Part shown: piece by piece, positions 13,308 to 24,050 of the stretch
Numbering within the stretch: the first letter of the stretch is position 1
How the letters are laid out: each line of letters opens with the position of its first letter
Origin: Uloborus plumipes
Lineage: Eukaryota; Arthropoda; Arachnida; Araneae; Uloboridae
NCBI GenBank assembly: GCA_038373865.1
Contig: JAXGGA010003917.1
Location: forward strand, 1-64,000
Length of the DNA: 64,000 nt
Direction of reading: 5' to 3'
Position numbers and translations under genes: made by a program
Notes under the pieces: model-generated
Database searches by the model: none
Seen by the model: only the letters and a program-made list of their open reading frames with translations
What the model was told of the DNA's origin: nothing

Positions 13308-14596
13308 CCGTAAAATGGGGTGAATCGGAACACTTTTCAGCTTTGATTGCAACAAAAGCAGTTAAGATTTTTTTTAAATTTGATTTTCTGGGGGAAAACT
13401 TCGGTCTTGCTTTACTTTTGATATTCCAAGCAAAGACAAAACATTTTGAGCAGTTATTATTAAAATATATAGGAAATTATGGGTGTTCCGAATCACCCCG
13501 CTGCTAGGGGTCAATCGGAACACATGTTAAAATGTGTATTTTTTTCATGAACCCTGTAACAGGTCTCACAAACATGAGTAATATTGATGAAGGAGAACAA
13601 GAACAGATAATTACTGTCAAATAAAAGTATAATTTCAATACCAGTAAACGTTTATAATTTGTCAAAATTCAAAATAATTTTGAACTTATGAAACATGAAA
13701 AGTAATTTTAAGAAATGCTTTTGAATTTAAATACAAAGATTTAACACGAATGGAAGTCACTCATGTCGTCCACAAATATGTACTTGTCCTTAAAACTAGC
13801 AATTGTGACTTGGCTTAAGTTTTTTCATAGCATCTTCTGGGATGATCTCTGCCTTTTCTTTAGTTTCTTAAAATCTCTGGGTTTCGGGGATTGTCCTAAA
13901 AGATTTTTTCGCTTATTCATCACTGTCTGTGTGCTGGACTTTTACTACATAAAGTCTATGTGACTTTCCCCCTCGTATTTTAACTAAAAAGGAGTCTCCT
14001 GGAGAAAAAATCTTTTGAAATCTGCATTTTTTTTGTCATTCTAAGATTTAGTTGCTTATGAGAAGGGATAAGCAGAAATAAATCCTTGTCCTAGTCTTGA
14101 TTAGAAGAATTGGGGTCAAAATCTTGATTTTTCAAACAGTTTCCCTCAAATAAGTTTGAATTGGAACAACAGAACAAGGTGTTCCGATTCACCCCGCAAT
14201 TTTTTTTCCTATGGCATTTTTCAGAATTCTTCCTTTTTATGACACAATTTATAAAAAATGTAAATTCTAATGTGGTATTCTGTTGTTCAGATACATGCAT
14301 AATTGAAGCATACCACTCTTAGGTTTAAAATATAAGAAGGTTTGCTCTTGCATATGAAGTTTTGCAGTCTATGAAAATGTGATGTTTTCTAGCATTCCAC
14401 ATGCTCCTTAGAAGCCAGTAGCGTTTCCAGATTGACAAAAGTAATTTTTTCCTACTTCCTATGATCTTGCCTTTCTAAAAAAAAAAAAAAAAAATGGCGA
14501 AAAATACCCAATAGTATATTTATGCAGAATTTCTTTGTACGGTCGGGAAGTTTTGTTCCGATTGACCCCGCTGTTCCTATACACCCCATTTTACGG
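13308..14596. mobile_element. TIR DNA transposon nested in mariner, pogo-like, 1289 bp
   Basis: Perfect 15-bp TIRs, CCGTAAAATGGGGTG at 13308-13322 and its reverse complement at 14582-14596, each flanked by TA (13306-13307, 14597-14598). Related subterminal motifs with GGTCAATCGGAAC or its complement recur near both ends and internally at about 13483-13525 and 14175-14200; they may be transposase binding sites. The interior is mostly non-coding, with one recognisable decayed coding patch on the minus strand. Confidence 0.88.
13860..14032 (-). pseudogene. Possible C-terminal remnant of a pogo/jerky-like transposase
   Basis: Reading the minus strand from about 14030, one frame gives FSPGDSFLVKIRGGKSHR followed by LYVVKVQHTDSDE and a stop; after a frame change, a patch EIIPEDAMKKL follows. 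This pattern (DxxLVKF.., then YVGKV.., then an acidic IxEED stretch) is seen at the C-termini of arthropod pogo/jerky-type transposases. The rest of the protein is absent. The match is by eye only, and the assignment of the host element to the pogo group rests mainly on it. Confidence 0.4.
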
Positions 14597-14648
14597 TATT
14601 TGATTAGTTTGATTACTTTGAATTTAAGTGAAAAATCTGCAGTTGAGT

Positions 14649-15306
14649 ATGGTCGTGTCAAACGCAATAATTCGTGCTTGTTTACTTTATGAGTTCAAAC
14701 TTGGTACCAAAGCTGCAGAAGCTTGTCGTAAGATATGCGCTGCTTTTGGGGAAGGTACTGTAGCTGAACGGACGGGTCAGAAGTGGTTCAAGAAATTTGC
14801 CTCGGGGGATGAAAATCTGGAAAATGAACCTGGCTCCGGGAGACCATCAACGGTCAACAACGACGAGATTAAGCTGGCAATCGAGCAGGATTCAAGTCAG
14901 ACATGTCAAGCACTTGCCTTAAGATTCAGTGTGAGTGATGAAACTATTCGTAAACATTTGCACCAGCTTGGGAAACGATGGAAGCTAAGCAAATGGGTAC
15001 CACATGAATTGAGTGAAACGAACACACACAGCAAGAATCACTCAAGAAACTCTGGCACGATTACAGTGGGAAGTTCTACCTCATCCTCCGTACTCACCAG
15101 ACCTAGCCCCAAGTGACTACCACCTGTTTTTGGTAATGGACAACCATATGCGCAATCGGCGGTTTCAAAATAGAGAGGATTTGGAAAACGAGGTGAAAAA
15201 CTTTTTTAACTCTCAAAACCCAACTTTTTATAAAAACGGGATATATGGTCTTCTGTCTAGGTGGGAAAAGGTAATACTTGCTGATGGTGATTATTTTTCT
15301 GAATAA
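14649..15306 (+). pseudogene. Mariner transposase with central catalytic region deleted
   Basis: The first ATG (14649) opens the typical mariner N-terminus: a helix-turn-helix rich in ACRKICAAFGEGT, a WFKKF motif, SGRPS, then KWVPHELSE near 15010. The frame then breaks. From about 15019 a second frame carries the C-terminal half: HTARITQETLARL, then SPDLAPSDYHLF, which holds the third D of the DD34D triad, ending in a stop at 15304-15306. The middle, which should contain the first two catalytic aspartates (the GDEKW and HDNARPH regions), is missing. The join is out of frame, so this cannot make an active enzyme. The family resembles the SETMAR/cecropia-like mariners by motif wording; subfamily is not certain. 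Confidence 0.9.
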
Positions 15307-15397
15307 ATTTAATTCAAACCCATTTTTTTATGTTTTATTTATTAACATTTAAAACCGCACGAACTTTGTTGGTTGCCTGGTATATAAGTTCGATATA

Positions 15398-16615
15398 CAC
15401 TGAAGTGACAAAAGTCATGGGATAGCAATATGCAAATTTTCAGATGGCAGTAGCATCGCATAGAACAGGTATAAATGCGCAGTGCTTTTACAGAGCTTTC
15501 ATTTCTGTTCAAGTTATTCATGTGAAGAGGTTTTAACGTGATGATGACCGCACGACGTGAATTAACAGACTTCGAACGCGGAATGTTAGTTGGAGCTAGA
15601 CGCATGGGTCATGCCATTTCGGAAATTGTTAGAGAATTCAACATTCCCAGATCCACTGTGTCAAGAGTGTGCCGAGAGTATGAAATTTCAGGCATAACAT
15701 CCCACCATGGACAGCGCAGTGGTCGACCGCCTGCACTTAAAGATCGAGACCGGCGACGTCTGCAAAGAGTCGTAAATTCTAACAGACAAGCAACACTGCG
15801 TCAAATCACCGTAGAAATCAATGTGGGACGTACAATGGACGTGTCTGCTAGAACTGTGCGGAGAAATTTGGATTTCTTGGGCTATTCCAGCAGAAGACCG
15901 ACTCGAGTGCCTTTACTGACAGAACGACATCGCTTGCAGCGACTCTCGTGGGCACGTGAGCATATCGGTTGGTCCCTAGATGAATGGAAAACCGTGGCCT
16001 GGTCCGATGAGTCACGATTTCAGCTGGTAAGAGCCGATGGTAGGGTTCGAGTGTGGCGCAGACCCCACGAAGCCATGGACCCAAACTGTCAGCAAGGCAC
16101 TGTTCAAGCTGGTGGTGGCTCCGTAATGGTGTGGGCTGTTTTTTCATGGCATGGACTTGGTCCTCTAGTGCGACTGGACCGAACATTGACTGGAAATGCT
16201 TATGTGCAGCTACTTGGAGATCACTTGCAGCCATTCATGGACTTCATGTACCCAAACAACGATGGGATTTTTATGGATGACAATGCGCCATGTCACCGGG
16301 CCACAACTGTTCGCAATTGGTTTGAAGAAAATTCTGGACAATTCCAACGAATGATTTGGCCACCTAGATCGCCCGACATGAATCCCATTGAGCATTTATG
16401 GGACACCATCGAGAGGTCTGTTCGTGCCCAAAATCCTGCCCCATCAATGCTTTCACAATTATGGACGTCTATCGAGACAGCATGGCTCAATATTCCTGCA
16501 GAAGACTTCCAACGACTTGTTGAGTCCATGCCACGTCGAGTTGTTGCACTTCGCCGGGCAAAAGGAGGGCCGACACGATATTAAGAGGTATCCCATGACT
16601 TTCGTCACTTCAGTG
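15398..16615 (+). mobile_element. Complete Tc1-type DNA transposon, 1218 bp
   Basis: Terminal inverted repeats of 27 bp: left begins CACTGAAGTGACAAAAGTCA at 15398-15424, and the right copy at 16589-16615 matches it with a single mismatch. Both ends are flanked by TA (15396-15397 and 16616-16617), the expected target duplication. The element contains one intact transposase. It lies 17 bp beyond the right end of an older mariner. Intact gene plus nearly identical TIRs suggest a young copy. Confidence 0.95.
15541..16584 (+). CDS. Tc1/mariner-superfamily transposase, DD36E, intact
   Basis: Cut-and-paste DNA transposase, nuclear, acting on the TIRs that flank it. It is 347 aa from the first ATG (the frame is open 3 bases earlier at a GTG), which is full length for the family. 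Seen in order: a helix-turn-helix at about residues 9-49; a GRPP AT-hook-like motif near 61; a second HTH about 80-112; D156 in VAWSDESRF; a glycine-rich box with GGGSVMVW near 191; D247 in MDDNAPCH; E284 in SPDMNPIEHLW. I count 36 residues between the second D and the E, so DD36E rather than the DD34E of classical Tc1; the Incomer group is described as DD36E. There are no internal stops or frameshifts. It is the only gene in its element; the stop lies 4 bp before the right TIR. Family assignment is firm; clade assignment is inference from spacing. Confidence 0.95.
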   Translation: MMTARRELTDFERGMLVGARRMGHAISEIVREFNIPRSTVSRVCREYEISGITSHHGQRSGRPPALKDRDRRRLQRVVNSNRQATLRQITVEINVGRTMDVSARTVRRNLDFLGYSSRRPTRVPLLTERHRLQRLSWAREHIGWSLDEWKTVAWSDESRFQLVRADGRVRVWRRPHEAMDPNCQQGTVQAGGGSVMVWAVFSWHGLGPLVRLDRTLTGNAYVQLLGDHLQPFMDFMYPNNDGIFMDDNAPCHRATTVRNWFEENSGQFQRMIWPPRSPDMNPIEHLWDTIERSVRAQNPAPSMLSQLWTSIETAWLNIPAEDFQRLVESMPRRVVALRRAKGGPTRY

Positions 16616-16617
16616 TA

Positions 16618-19178
16618 CATTTGCAATCTTGGACAATTAGGAAATAATTGTTCAGGTGACGTAATATTGATGTTGGTAAACGGGAAAGAAGGCTTGGCTT
16701 AGTTATTAACGGAACTTCTTTTTTTTTTTTTTTTTGAAACAGTTGCAAATAAAATAAAAGCATTTTCAACTTCATACTTCTATTTTTATTCAAGATTATT
16801 ATTTAACAGAAAACTAATTGCAAGTGTCATTAATTATTCAAATATTGCTCAGTAGGATAGTTAATTAATCAAACGTTGGGGAACTGTTGTAGCTTTTAGT
16901 GCCTTGGCGATAAAAAAAAAATCCAGTACGCAAAGAATGCGTTCTGGAAACATTTTTTTTTTCTGAGCTTCAAAACATTTTAAAACCGTTCTGAAACTTA
17001 TAATGACATTTTTTACCTTGAAGATATTATTTTATTTGTTAGTTTTATTTTATTTGTTAGTTTACTTTAGTAGTCACAGAAGCATGAATTCGGTATAAAT
17101 GACACTAATGTTGTTTTGTTAAAAGTAACACAGAAGTCCCCGTGTAATAAAGATCTGAATGCTCTACATCGAGCATTATCAGACTTCTTTTTTTTTTTTA
17201 AAGAAAAGGAGCATTAAGAAGTAAATTCCTAGAAAGTATTTGGGAAGTAAATGGAGAGTTAAAGCCGCTTTAGATTTCGATGTTCTTCGAAATCCAGAAG
17301 GATTTCTTTAAAGCATAAAAGGATGTTTTTTTCCCAAAAACACACTTAAGAACTTTATTTAGATCTTTCTGGACCACTGAAACCTTAAAATTAAGTGCAG
17401 TTGAAGATCTCGGTTCAAGAAGGGGACATCTGCAATTTTTAAAACTTTCAGGCATCACAAAAAGTAAATAAATAAAATAAAATATATTTTTTATGATTTT
17501 GTCTTGAATGTATCCCCGGACAACTCTTCTGTTACAGACGTAACAATGCACTTTAAACACACATAGTTGCAATCCCCCCCCCCCTAGTTAGATAAAAACG
17601 TACATATTTCCTCTTCTATAGTTTAATGTTATTAATGCTATCCTATAAATTTTAGGGCGGATTCCTTGATTACAAAAAACACAATTATTTTTAAAGTGAT
17701 TGTTGTGTCCGTATCGGTGGAGTTGGCATTCTGTTAATGAAAGCTGTCAATTCACCATATCGTCTAAAAATCCCCAGTAGAAAACAGACAATGCCCCTGA
17801 AAAATGCCTATTCACATGAGCATTTCCTTAAAATCCTCATTACAACGCTAGAAGTCTGCCTAAAAATTAGATAAATCAGCAAGATCACAGTAAAAGTCTG
17901 CATTAATACTAAAAATAAAATGATCGTTTGCCTTCTACAGAAAAACTATAAGTTTAACATAAAAAAAAGAAAGATAACAATCTTCTGGTGGAATAGATCC
18001 GGATTCTTTAAATCTTGTGTATAATGAAATTCCATCTATTACTCATAAAGAATTAAAATTAATTAAAAGCAATTATCGATTTTGAATTCTCTAAAAAGAA
18101 ATGAAAGAGGACGGCCTTAAAAAAAATGACTATTCGAACTAACGTCAACAGAGCCGATAACAATAGCATCAGAATAGGCACATAAAAATTAATACTTTGC
18201 CTAAAAATTATATTTAGAGCCCCCTTTATATTTGTCCCTTTAATCTGTGGAGAATGAGTAATAGTTTTCAAATAAATAAAGAGGTCCTTTTTTAAATTTC
18301 TGATCCAGATAACAAAAATAGCCCTGAAAAATGTTTTTCTTTTTTAAATAATAAATTGAAGTCTGAAACAATCTCAGCATACCCTCGAAAACTTGCTTCA
18401 GAATCGGGAGATAGTCCCGAAAAATCCCCATTTAATTTTTAAAATATTCCGTAAAAATCTTTCGTTTTCCTAAAATAACATAATGTCTCTCTAAACCTTC
18501 ATGATATATTCTGAATAAAATTGCCCTTTATCGACCGACTGCAAACTGCAGAAAAAGAATGAAGAATCAAAAGTTAATTTCAAGTCTTGTAATACCGACA
18601 CATTTTAAAATAACCACTGTCGAGGAAACTATTTCTAACAGCGGAATACTTCCTTCATCTTCTTTTTCGGCATAAAAGCATTTGGTATACCTTTCGGAGA
18701 AAGCAACAATAATAATTTTTGCATTAAAACTTTTTTTTAAGTGTTAAAGATAAGTATCGCCTTCAAGTATTTTCATAAAATAATTAAAAATCGAAGTAAG
18801 ATAACGGAAAAGTTCGTTTTTGACTTTTTACAATTGTTCACTTAATTCTTTAGTTATTAATGATACGGGTATTGCATGGATATTTATGATAGATTTAAAT
18901 ATTTCAGTGTTTGATTTCATTATTAATATTAATATCACGTTTTTCATATAAAACATTTAAATAAAATAACCAGCGTTCAACCTGCCATTGATATAAATGA
19001 GGACATTAAAAAAGAAAAAAAGATCAATAATATAAATTTAACCAACTGTTTTGTTTTCTAACGGAGAACATTTAAAAAAAAGTAAAATTATAGAACTACC
19101 TTAAATTATAGAAACTTGATTAGATTTTTCAAATTGTTACTTTTTACTCTTTAGACATTGATGTTACGGTAACTGTCG
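16618..19178. other. AT-rich spacer, no gene seen
   Basis: Poly-T at about 16720-16735, TTTATTTGTTAG repeated at 17032-17058, a C-run near 17575. Between 17760 and 18480 short motifs such as CCCTGAAAAATG and CCTAAAAATTA recur irregularly. Minus-strand frame 17270-17572 is unrecognised. Confidence 0.55.
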
Positions 19179-19588
19179 CACTGCAAAAAATGAATTTTTG
19201 CTTTTGCAGTAATATACTGGCAGCCGAGGTTCCAATTTAAAACTGTAAAATGCATAGTAATAGACTGTAAAACGAGCAATTTTACAATTTCTTACTGTAA
19301 AGTTTGAAGTTTTGCAGTTTATTGCCGGAAAATTTAGCTGTATTATACTGTAAAAACAAGAGTACAATACTGGCATGAAATGTTTCAGTTTAAAACTGTA
19401 AAATGCACGGCAATAAACTATGAAATTAGCAGTTTTATAGTTCATTGCTGTAAAATTAGCAATTTTACAGTTTAGTGCTGTAAAGTTGAAAATGTTAGTT
19501 TATGACTGTAAAATTAGCAATTTTTACAGTTAACTACTATAAAATCAGCTGTATTATACTGTAAAAGCAACATTAATTTTTCATAGTG
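19179..19588 (-). mobile_element. CTGTAAAA MITE, copy 2 (dimeric)
   Basis: Starts CACTGCAAAAAATGAATTTT and ends TTTTTCATAGTG. Two blocks related to CAGTTTAAAACTGTAAAATG lie in the same orientation, opposite to copy 1. Internal palindromic subrepeats have been amplified. Flanking TA is not preserved. Confidence 0.78.
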
Positions 19589-20280
19589 CAGCATATTTAT
19601 AATGACTCTGAATATTTTGTTTGAATTTGTTACTAATATTAATATTACTTTAAGAATAACAAAACAGTTAAACAAAATAACGCATCACGTCACTGATGTC
19701 AATAACGAGATAAAAAGGAGCCTCGAGCTCTGCAAGATAAATTCTACCAACTGTTTATCTTTTGTTTACTCTCAGAGAACATCTAAGAATGGAACTATTA
19801 AGATCCATTCATACAACAACCCTATCAGTCAATCGAAACAATGAAGTGGTCATTGGCGAAAGAGGTCTGACGAAATAAAATCTATGGTTGGCGGTTGCTC
19901 CATTCATTTTCTTATATTCCACGTTCAGAGTCCAGAGATTCATTTCTAAAAGTTTTTTTTTCCCGGACTTTCTTTGTTCGCAATGACGTACTATGATCGA
20001 TTTAGTTTTCTCAGTGAACAAACAAGCAAAGAAAGATGCGGATAATAAGAAAACAATGTTTCAATATTTTTGGAAGAATAATGATAATCAAAACGGTGTC
20101 TCGCGTGAACATTTTACCAGATGCTGTCCTTAAATCTTTCTCAATTGCACTATCAATTTCAAAAAAAAAAAAAAAAAACTCATGTTTAAAAAAAAAGGTT
20201 TTAGTAGTCAATGTGAGGGCCGAATATTAAATATTTGCTTTCGCAGTGACTAATAATCCATTGACTAATAATCCAGACAA
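19589..20280. other. AT-rich spacer, no gene seen
   Basis: Overlapping short frames on both strands (19602-20230) with no recognisable product; a poly-A run at 20161-20179. Confidence 0.55.
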
Positions 20281-20378
20281 ATAATAATAATGAAGAATTA
20301 ATAATAATCAATGAGTCAATAATATTAATAATAATTAACAATACATAATGATGATAAGCATAATAATAACGACAACAC

Positions 20379-20417
<39 letters not shown>

Positions 20418-20423
20418 CAACAC

Positions 20424-20482
<59 letters not shown>
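20281..20482 (+). repeat. AAT microsatellite
   Basis: Long AAT/ATA trinucleotide tract with ACAACACCATTAATAATAAT present twice (about 20371 and 20417), indicating internal duplication. No gene. Confidence 0.9.
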
Positions 20483-21289
20483 TAAAATAATTGAAAACTT
20501 GAAAGGAGGAAGAAAAAATCCCTCTGAAGTGCTCAATAAGTTAGAATTCGATAAAATATTTAACAGTAAGAACTGAACTACGATGGTCAAAATTTCTTTT
20601 TCGCATTTTATGTTTTTTAAAATTGTGATAAAGAAAATTCAAAATAAATAAATTATTTATCAAAAGTTACAAAATGTTTACAGATTGACAAGGGAGAAGT
20701 TTCTGGACAGCAACTTTACCCAGCACAAAAATTGCAGAACTGTGTCATACAATTTTTTCAGAGCTACAAGAAACCCCTTTTTCAATGCAAGAAAATTGAG
20801 TTTCTGGGAGAAACTGTTTCCACTCGACTGGTCAGTCTTCAGTAAGCTTCCATTTTCGCGCACATTTTGCAATGAAAAAGGTGTTTTTTTTTAATCACGA
20901 AGAACATCTGAACTTTTTTTTTTCAAACTTAGTATTTTTTTAAAAACATCTGATTGCAATTTTTACTTTGAAACACTAACGAATTTTAAAAATTTTTATG
21001 CTTGTTGTGCTTGCAGGAATGTGACAAAAATGTTATTTATTTTTTAGAAATTTCAAAAATTTACACTTATAACTCTTGATATATTTTTCCATTTTTAGCC
21101 TACTTTCCCGTTAAAAATAAAAGAAAGACGAAAAATATCGCCAAGTCCAAAAAATATCGCCAAGTTAAAAAAAAAATATCGCCAAGTTAAAAAAATAAAG
21201 AGGTAAAATGAATATCGAAAAATTAAAAATTTAAAAGTAGGGTATTGAGATGGGGAATTTGTGTGTCGGCTGGTCTGTCGGTCAGTCGG
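20483..21289. other. AT-rich spacer, no gene seen
   Basis: AAAATATCGCCAAGT is repeated three times at 21133-21190, forming a short tandem array just before the satellite-like repeat. Confidence 0.6.
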
Positions 21290-21890
21290 TCTGTCTGTCC
21301 CCCCCCCCCCTAATAACTTTAGAATGAACATTCCGATTTGGACAAACTTTTTTTTGTTGGAAAGATCTCGGCGAGTACAGCTCATTCCCATATTTGATTT
21401 TTTGATTTGAACAATTTTTGTTTCAACTTTGAGCCGTTCATTCAACCGGTCCCGCGATACTAACTTTTGAATGAACAGTCCGATTGGAACAAACTTTTTT
21501 TTGTTCGAAAGATCTTTTCAAGGATACTTCATTCCCGTATCTACATTTTCGATTTGAACAATTTTTCGTTCAACATTGAACCGTTCAAACAAGCTGTCAA
21601 CCCTAATAACTTTTGAGTGAACAGTCCGATTTAAACAATTTTTTTTGTTCGAAAGATCTCGGCAAGGATACTTCATTACCGTATTTAAATTTTCAATGTG
21701 AACATTTTTTCGTTCAACATAGAACCGTTCAAGCAACCTTTCTCCACCTAATAACTTTTAAGTGAACCGTCCGAATTGAATAAACTTTTTTTGTTCGAAA
21801 GATCTCGGGGAGACTCATCCCCATATTTCACTTTTCAATTTGAACCATTTTTCGTTCAATGATGAACCGTTCAGAAAATTTTTTAACATA
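21290..21890 (+). repeat. Satellite-like tandem repeat, about 146-bp unit, 4 copies
   Basis: CTAATAACTTT, GAATGAACA-TCCGATT, AAACTTTTTTTTGTTC, GAAAGATCTCGG, TTCATTCCCGTAT and GTTCAACATTGAACCGTTCA recur in that order, with anchors near 21322, 21467, 21615 and 21760. Preceded by a GTCGGTCTGTCTGTCC tract. Open minus-strand frames across it are products of the repeat. Confidence 0.85.
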
Positions 21891-22528
21891 GCGCCTACTG
21901 AGAAATTTAAATTGAATGTTGATTCTGAACTTAAAGGCGGATTTGCTTCAAACTAACTTTGTAAGAAAACGGTTTTGATAAAAAAATGTATGTTAAGTAC
22001 TTTTCCGAAAAATCTGTGAGGACTCTGATTCCGACTCCGCAAACATGGCGGAAATGCAGGCTCACAAAAAAATGACTGACTGGGCAGACGATTTTTTGTT
22101 TATTTATTCATTTTTTTGTTTAATTAATTATTATTATTTTTATTTATTTACTTATTTTTCTTTTTTTTTTTTTTGGCAGACGATTTTTTTTTTGATTACA
22201 AAAATTGTCCATTCACTAGAGCATTTTATTCTTTATTTATATTTAAGAACTGGCAACGGATTAAAAAAAAATTCGAGACATTTTATTAACGAACGAGGTT
22301 TTTTTCTTTCTTTGATAAAAGGTGTTTTGATGTTCTTTGTACTTTTATTTTATTTATTTTTTTTTCTTTTGAAAACGATTGTGAAGTTTTTCTACGGATG
22401 AACTATAACAGTTACATTCTTTTAAAGGTGCGACAAAACTTTATTTACTCGTTTATTTACTTTTTACGTGTCCATTTCATCTGTTGAGAGGGGTATATTT
22501 TTTTCCTTTTAGAAATCAGCTTTAAGTG
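21891..22528. other. AT-rich spacer, no gene seen
   Basis: Poly-T rich; GGCAGACGATTTTTT occurs twice (22083 and 22175). The 118-codon frame 22045-22401 is phenylalanine-rich from T-runs and not credible as a gene. Confidence 0.6.
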
Positions 22529-22790
22529 CTATAAAGGTATGCTTGACATAATTTTCAGTTTCATATATTCAAGAGAATATTGATCAGATGCTAGAATGCC
22601 GATGTCGATGTACGGGAAAGTAGGCTCGTTTAGTTCTTGACAGAACTTCTTGTTATTCATTCTCGCAGATTGATTTGGCACTAGAAGTTTTTCTGAAGGT
22701 TTTCTTTTCTTTGATAATGTACACAATAGGGGCAAGCGTATTAGGTGGAATACTGCTATAAAATATTGTCACGTTTTTTGGCCATACAGT
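22529..22790 (-). other. Coding-looking stretch, possible terminal exon
   Basis: On the minus strand, TTTTATAGCAG (an acceptor-like site) precedes an open stretch of about 80 codons ending in a stop at 22529. It includes KKRKPSEKLLVPNQ and EPTFPYIDIGILAS, with less A/T-driven codon use than the neighbourhood. I do not recognise it, and no partner exon was found. Confidence 0.2.
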
Positions 22791-22948
22791 AGCTAAGTTT
22801 TACCAGTTTTTTTTCTTTTTTGATTGCAAAATATTTTAGGCGTGTTTACTTTTGGAAAAGACCCTTAAAAAATTTTCAATTCTGTATTCCACATTTATTC
22901 GTAATTTGTGCTCAATATTTCATTTTCTGGTAACAAAATAGATATTTA

Positions 22949-23091
22949 GGGCCGTCATTTCATGTTTTTCCAGGGGGCAAAGGGGGGCAAAGGGTTCAAA
23001 CATAATGCAATTTCTTCAGAAAACATCAAAAACCACGCCCACTTATATGTAAATACATTGATTTCTCCTCGACCCCCCTAAACGACGGGCC
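22949..23091. mobile_element. G-rich MITE, copy 1
   Basis: Ends GGGCCGTCATTTCATG and ...AAACGACGGGCC are inverted. Inside are CCAGGGGGCAAAGGGGGGC and CCACGCCCACTTATATG. Matches 47631-47796. Confidence 0.65.
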
Positions 23092-23251
23092 TGTAGATAA
23101 CAGATTGCACTTATTGCAAGTTATATTTTTAAATACAGATAATCATCAGATTTATTTTCAGAGACATTCCATCCTCTGTTATGTTTACTACGAACCATTG
23201 AAATAATTACCTCATAATACAGTTTTTACAAGAATTAAAATTGCACAATAT

Positions 23252-23545
23252 ATGAAGCTACAAAAGAAGAAGAAAAAGCCGCTCTTTTACCTTTATTTAA
23301 CAAAAACAAGAAGCTTAAGAAAAAAATCTACAAAAGCAAAATTGAATTTAGAAAACATCAATCCCGAAAACCGAAAGATTTCTATATTAAATCCATTGAA
23401 AATAATACTCTTAGTCCCTCATGAACTAGATGCCCGAAGAAACAGATACACGTATGATTTTATTTTTAAGGAAAATTCATCATTGCATGAGATAGACGTG
23501 TGTATAAGGCGAAAACTAGTCAAGTTCTTTAAACGGATCTTTTAG
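23252..23545 (+). other. Unrecognised 97-codon open frame
   Basis: Lysine-rich frame beginning MKLQKKKKKPLFYLYL. No motif recognised; low-complexity start and AT-rich codons suggest chance. It lies between the G-rich MITE and MITE copy 3. Confidence 0.1.
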
Positions 23546-23629
23546 CATCAATCGTGCTCAACCTTTATACCACTTTCTGCCGCATTATAATAATTTGTAA
23601 AGATGCAACAAATATGTGTACTGCCTCTT

Positions 23630-24048
23630 CACTGTAAAAAATGAATGTTATTTTTACAATATAATACAGCTAATTTTATAGTAATAAACTGTAAAAATCG
23701 CTAATTTTACAGTATTAATCACAAAATTGCTAATTCAACAGTAATAAACTGCAAAATAGCTGCTTTTACAGTACTAAACTGCAAAACTGCTAATTTTACA
23801 GTAATAAACCCCAAAATTGCTAATTTTATAATTTACAAGCGTGCATTTTACAGTTTTAAACTGGAACATCTGCTGCCACTAGTATACTGTTGTTTTTACA
23901 TTATAATAATGCAGTTAAATTTTACGGCAATAAACTGTAAAATTTTACAGTTTATTCCTGTGCACTTTACAGTTTTAAATTGGAATTTCGGCTCCCTAAT
24001 CTTGGCCAGTATTATACTGTAAAAACAACAGTTCATTTTTTTGCAGTG
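23630..24048 (+). mobile_element. CTGTAAAA MITE, copy 3 (dimeric)
   Basis: Begins CACTGTAAAAAATGAATGTT, ends TTTTTTTGCAGTG followed by TA. Two AAACTGGAA / AAATTGGAA blocks in plus orientation mark two units. The first unit holds extra copies of a subrepeat around AGTAATAAACTGCAAAA. Confidence 0.8.
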
Positions 24049-24050
24049 TA

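Larger units (their letters stand above)
13172..15380 (+). mobile_element. Defective mariner element, interrupted by another transposon
   Basis: Matching inverted ends are seen far apart: CAACCAACAAAGTT near 13177-13190 and its reverse complement near 15363-15376, both continuing into a GCGGTTTT block. Each end has a TA neighbour (13170-13171 and 15381-15382). The 1289-bp TIR element at 13308-14596 sits between the left TIR and the transposase start, so removing it leaves about 920 bp. The remaining transposase is deleted and out of frame. The outermost few bases of the two TIRs differ by transition-like changes, which fits an old copy. Confidence 0.8.

Noticed and set aside
15848..16529. Several open frames opposite or out of frame with the Tc1 transposase
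   Set aside because: They are shadows of the real coding sequence at 15541-16584; none has transposase or other motifs.
21095..21736. Minus-strand frames of 116 and 72 codons
   Set aside because: They lie in the 146-bp tandem repeat; the repeated peptide blocks reflect the DNA repeat.
22045..22401. 118-codon phenylalanine-rich frame
   Set aside because: Driven by poly-T runs; no recognisable domain.
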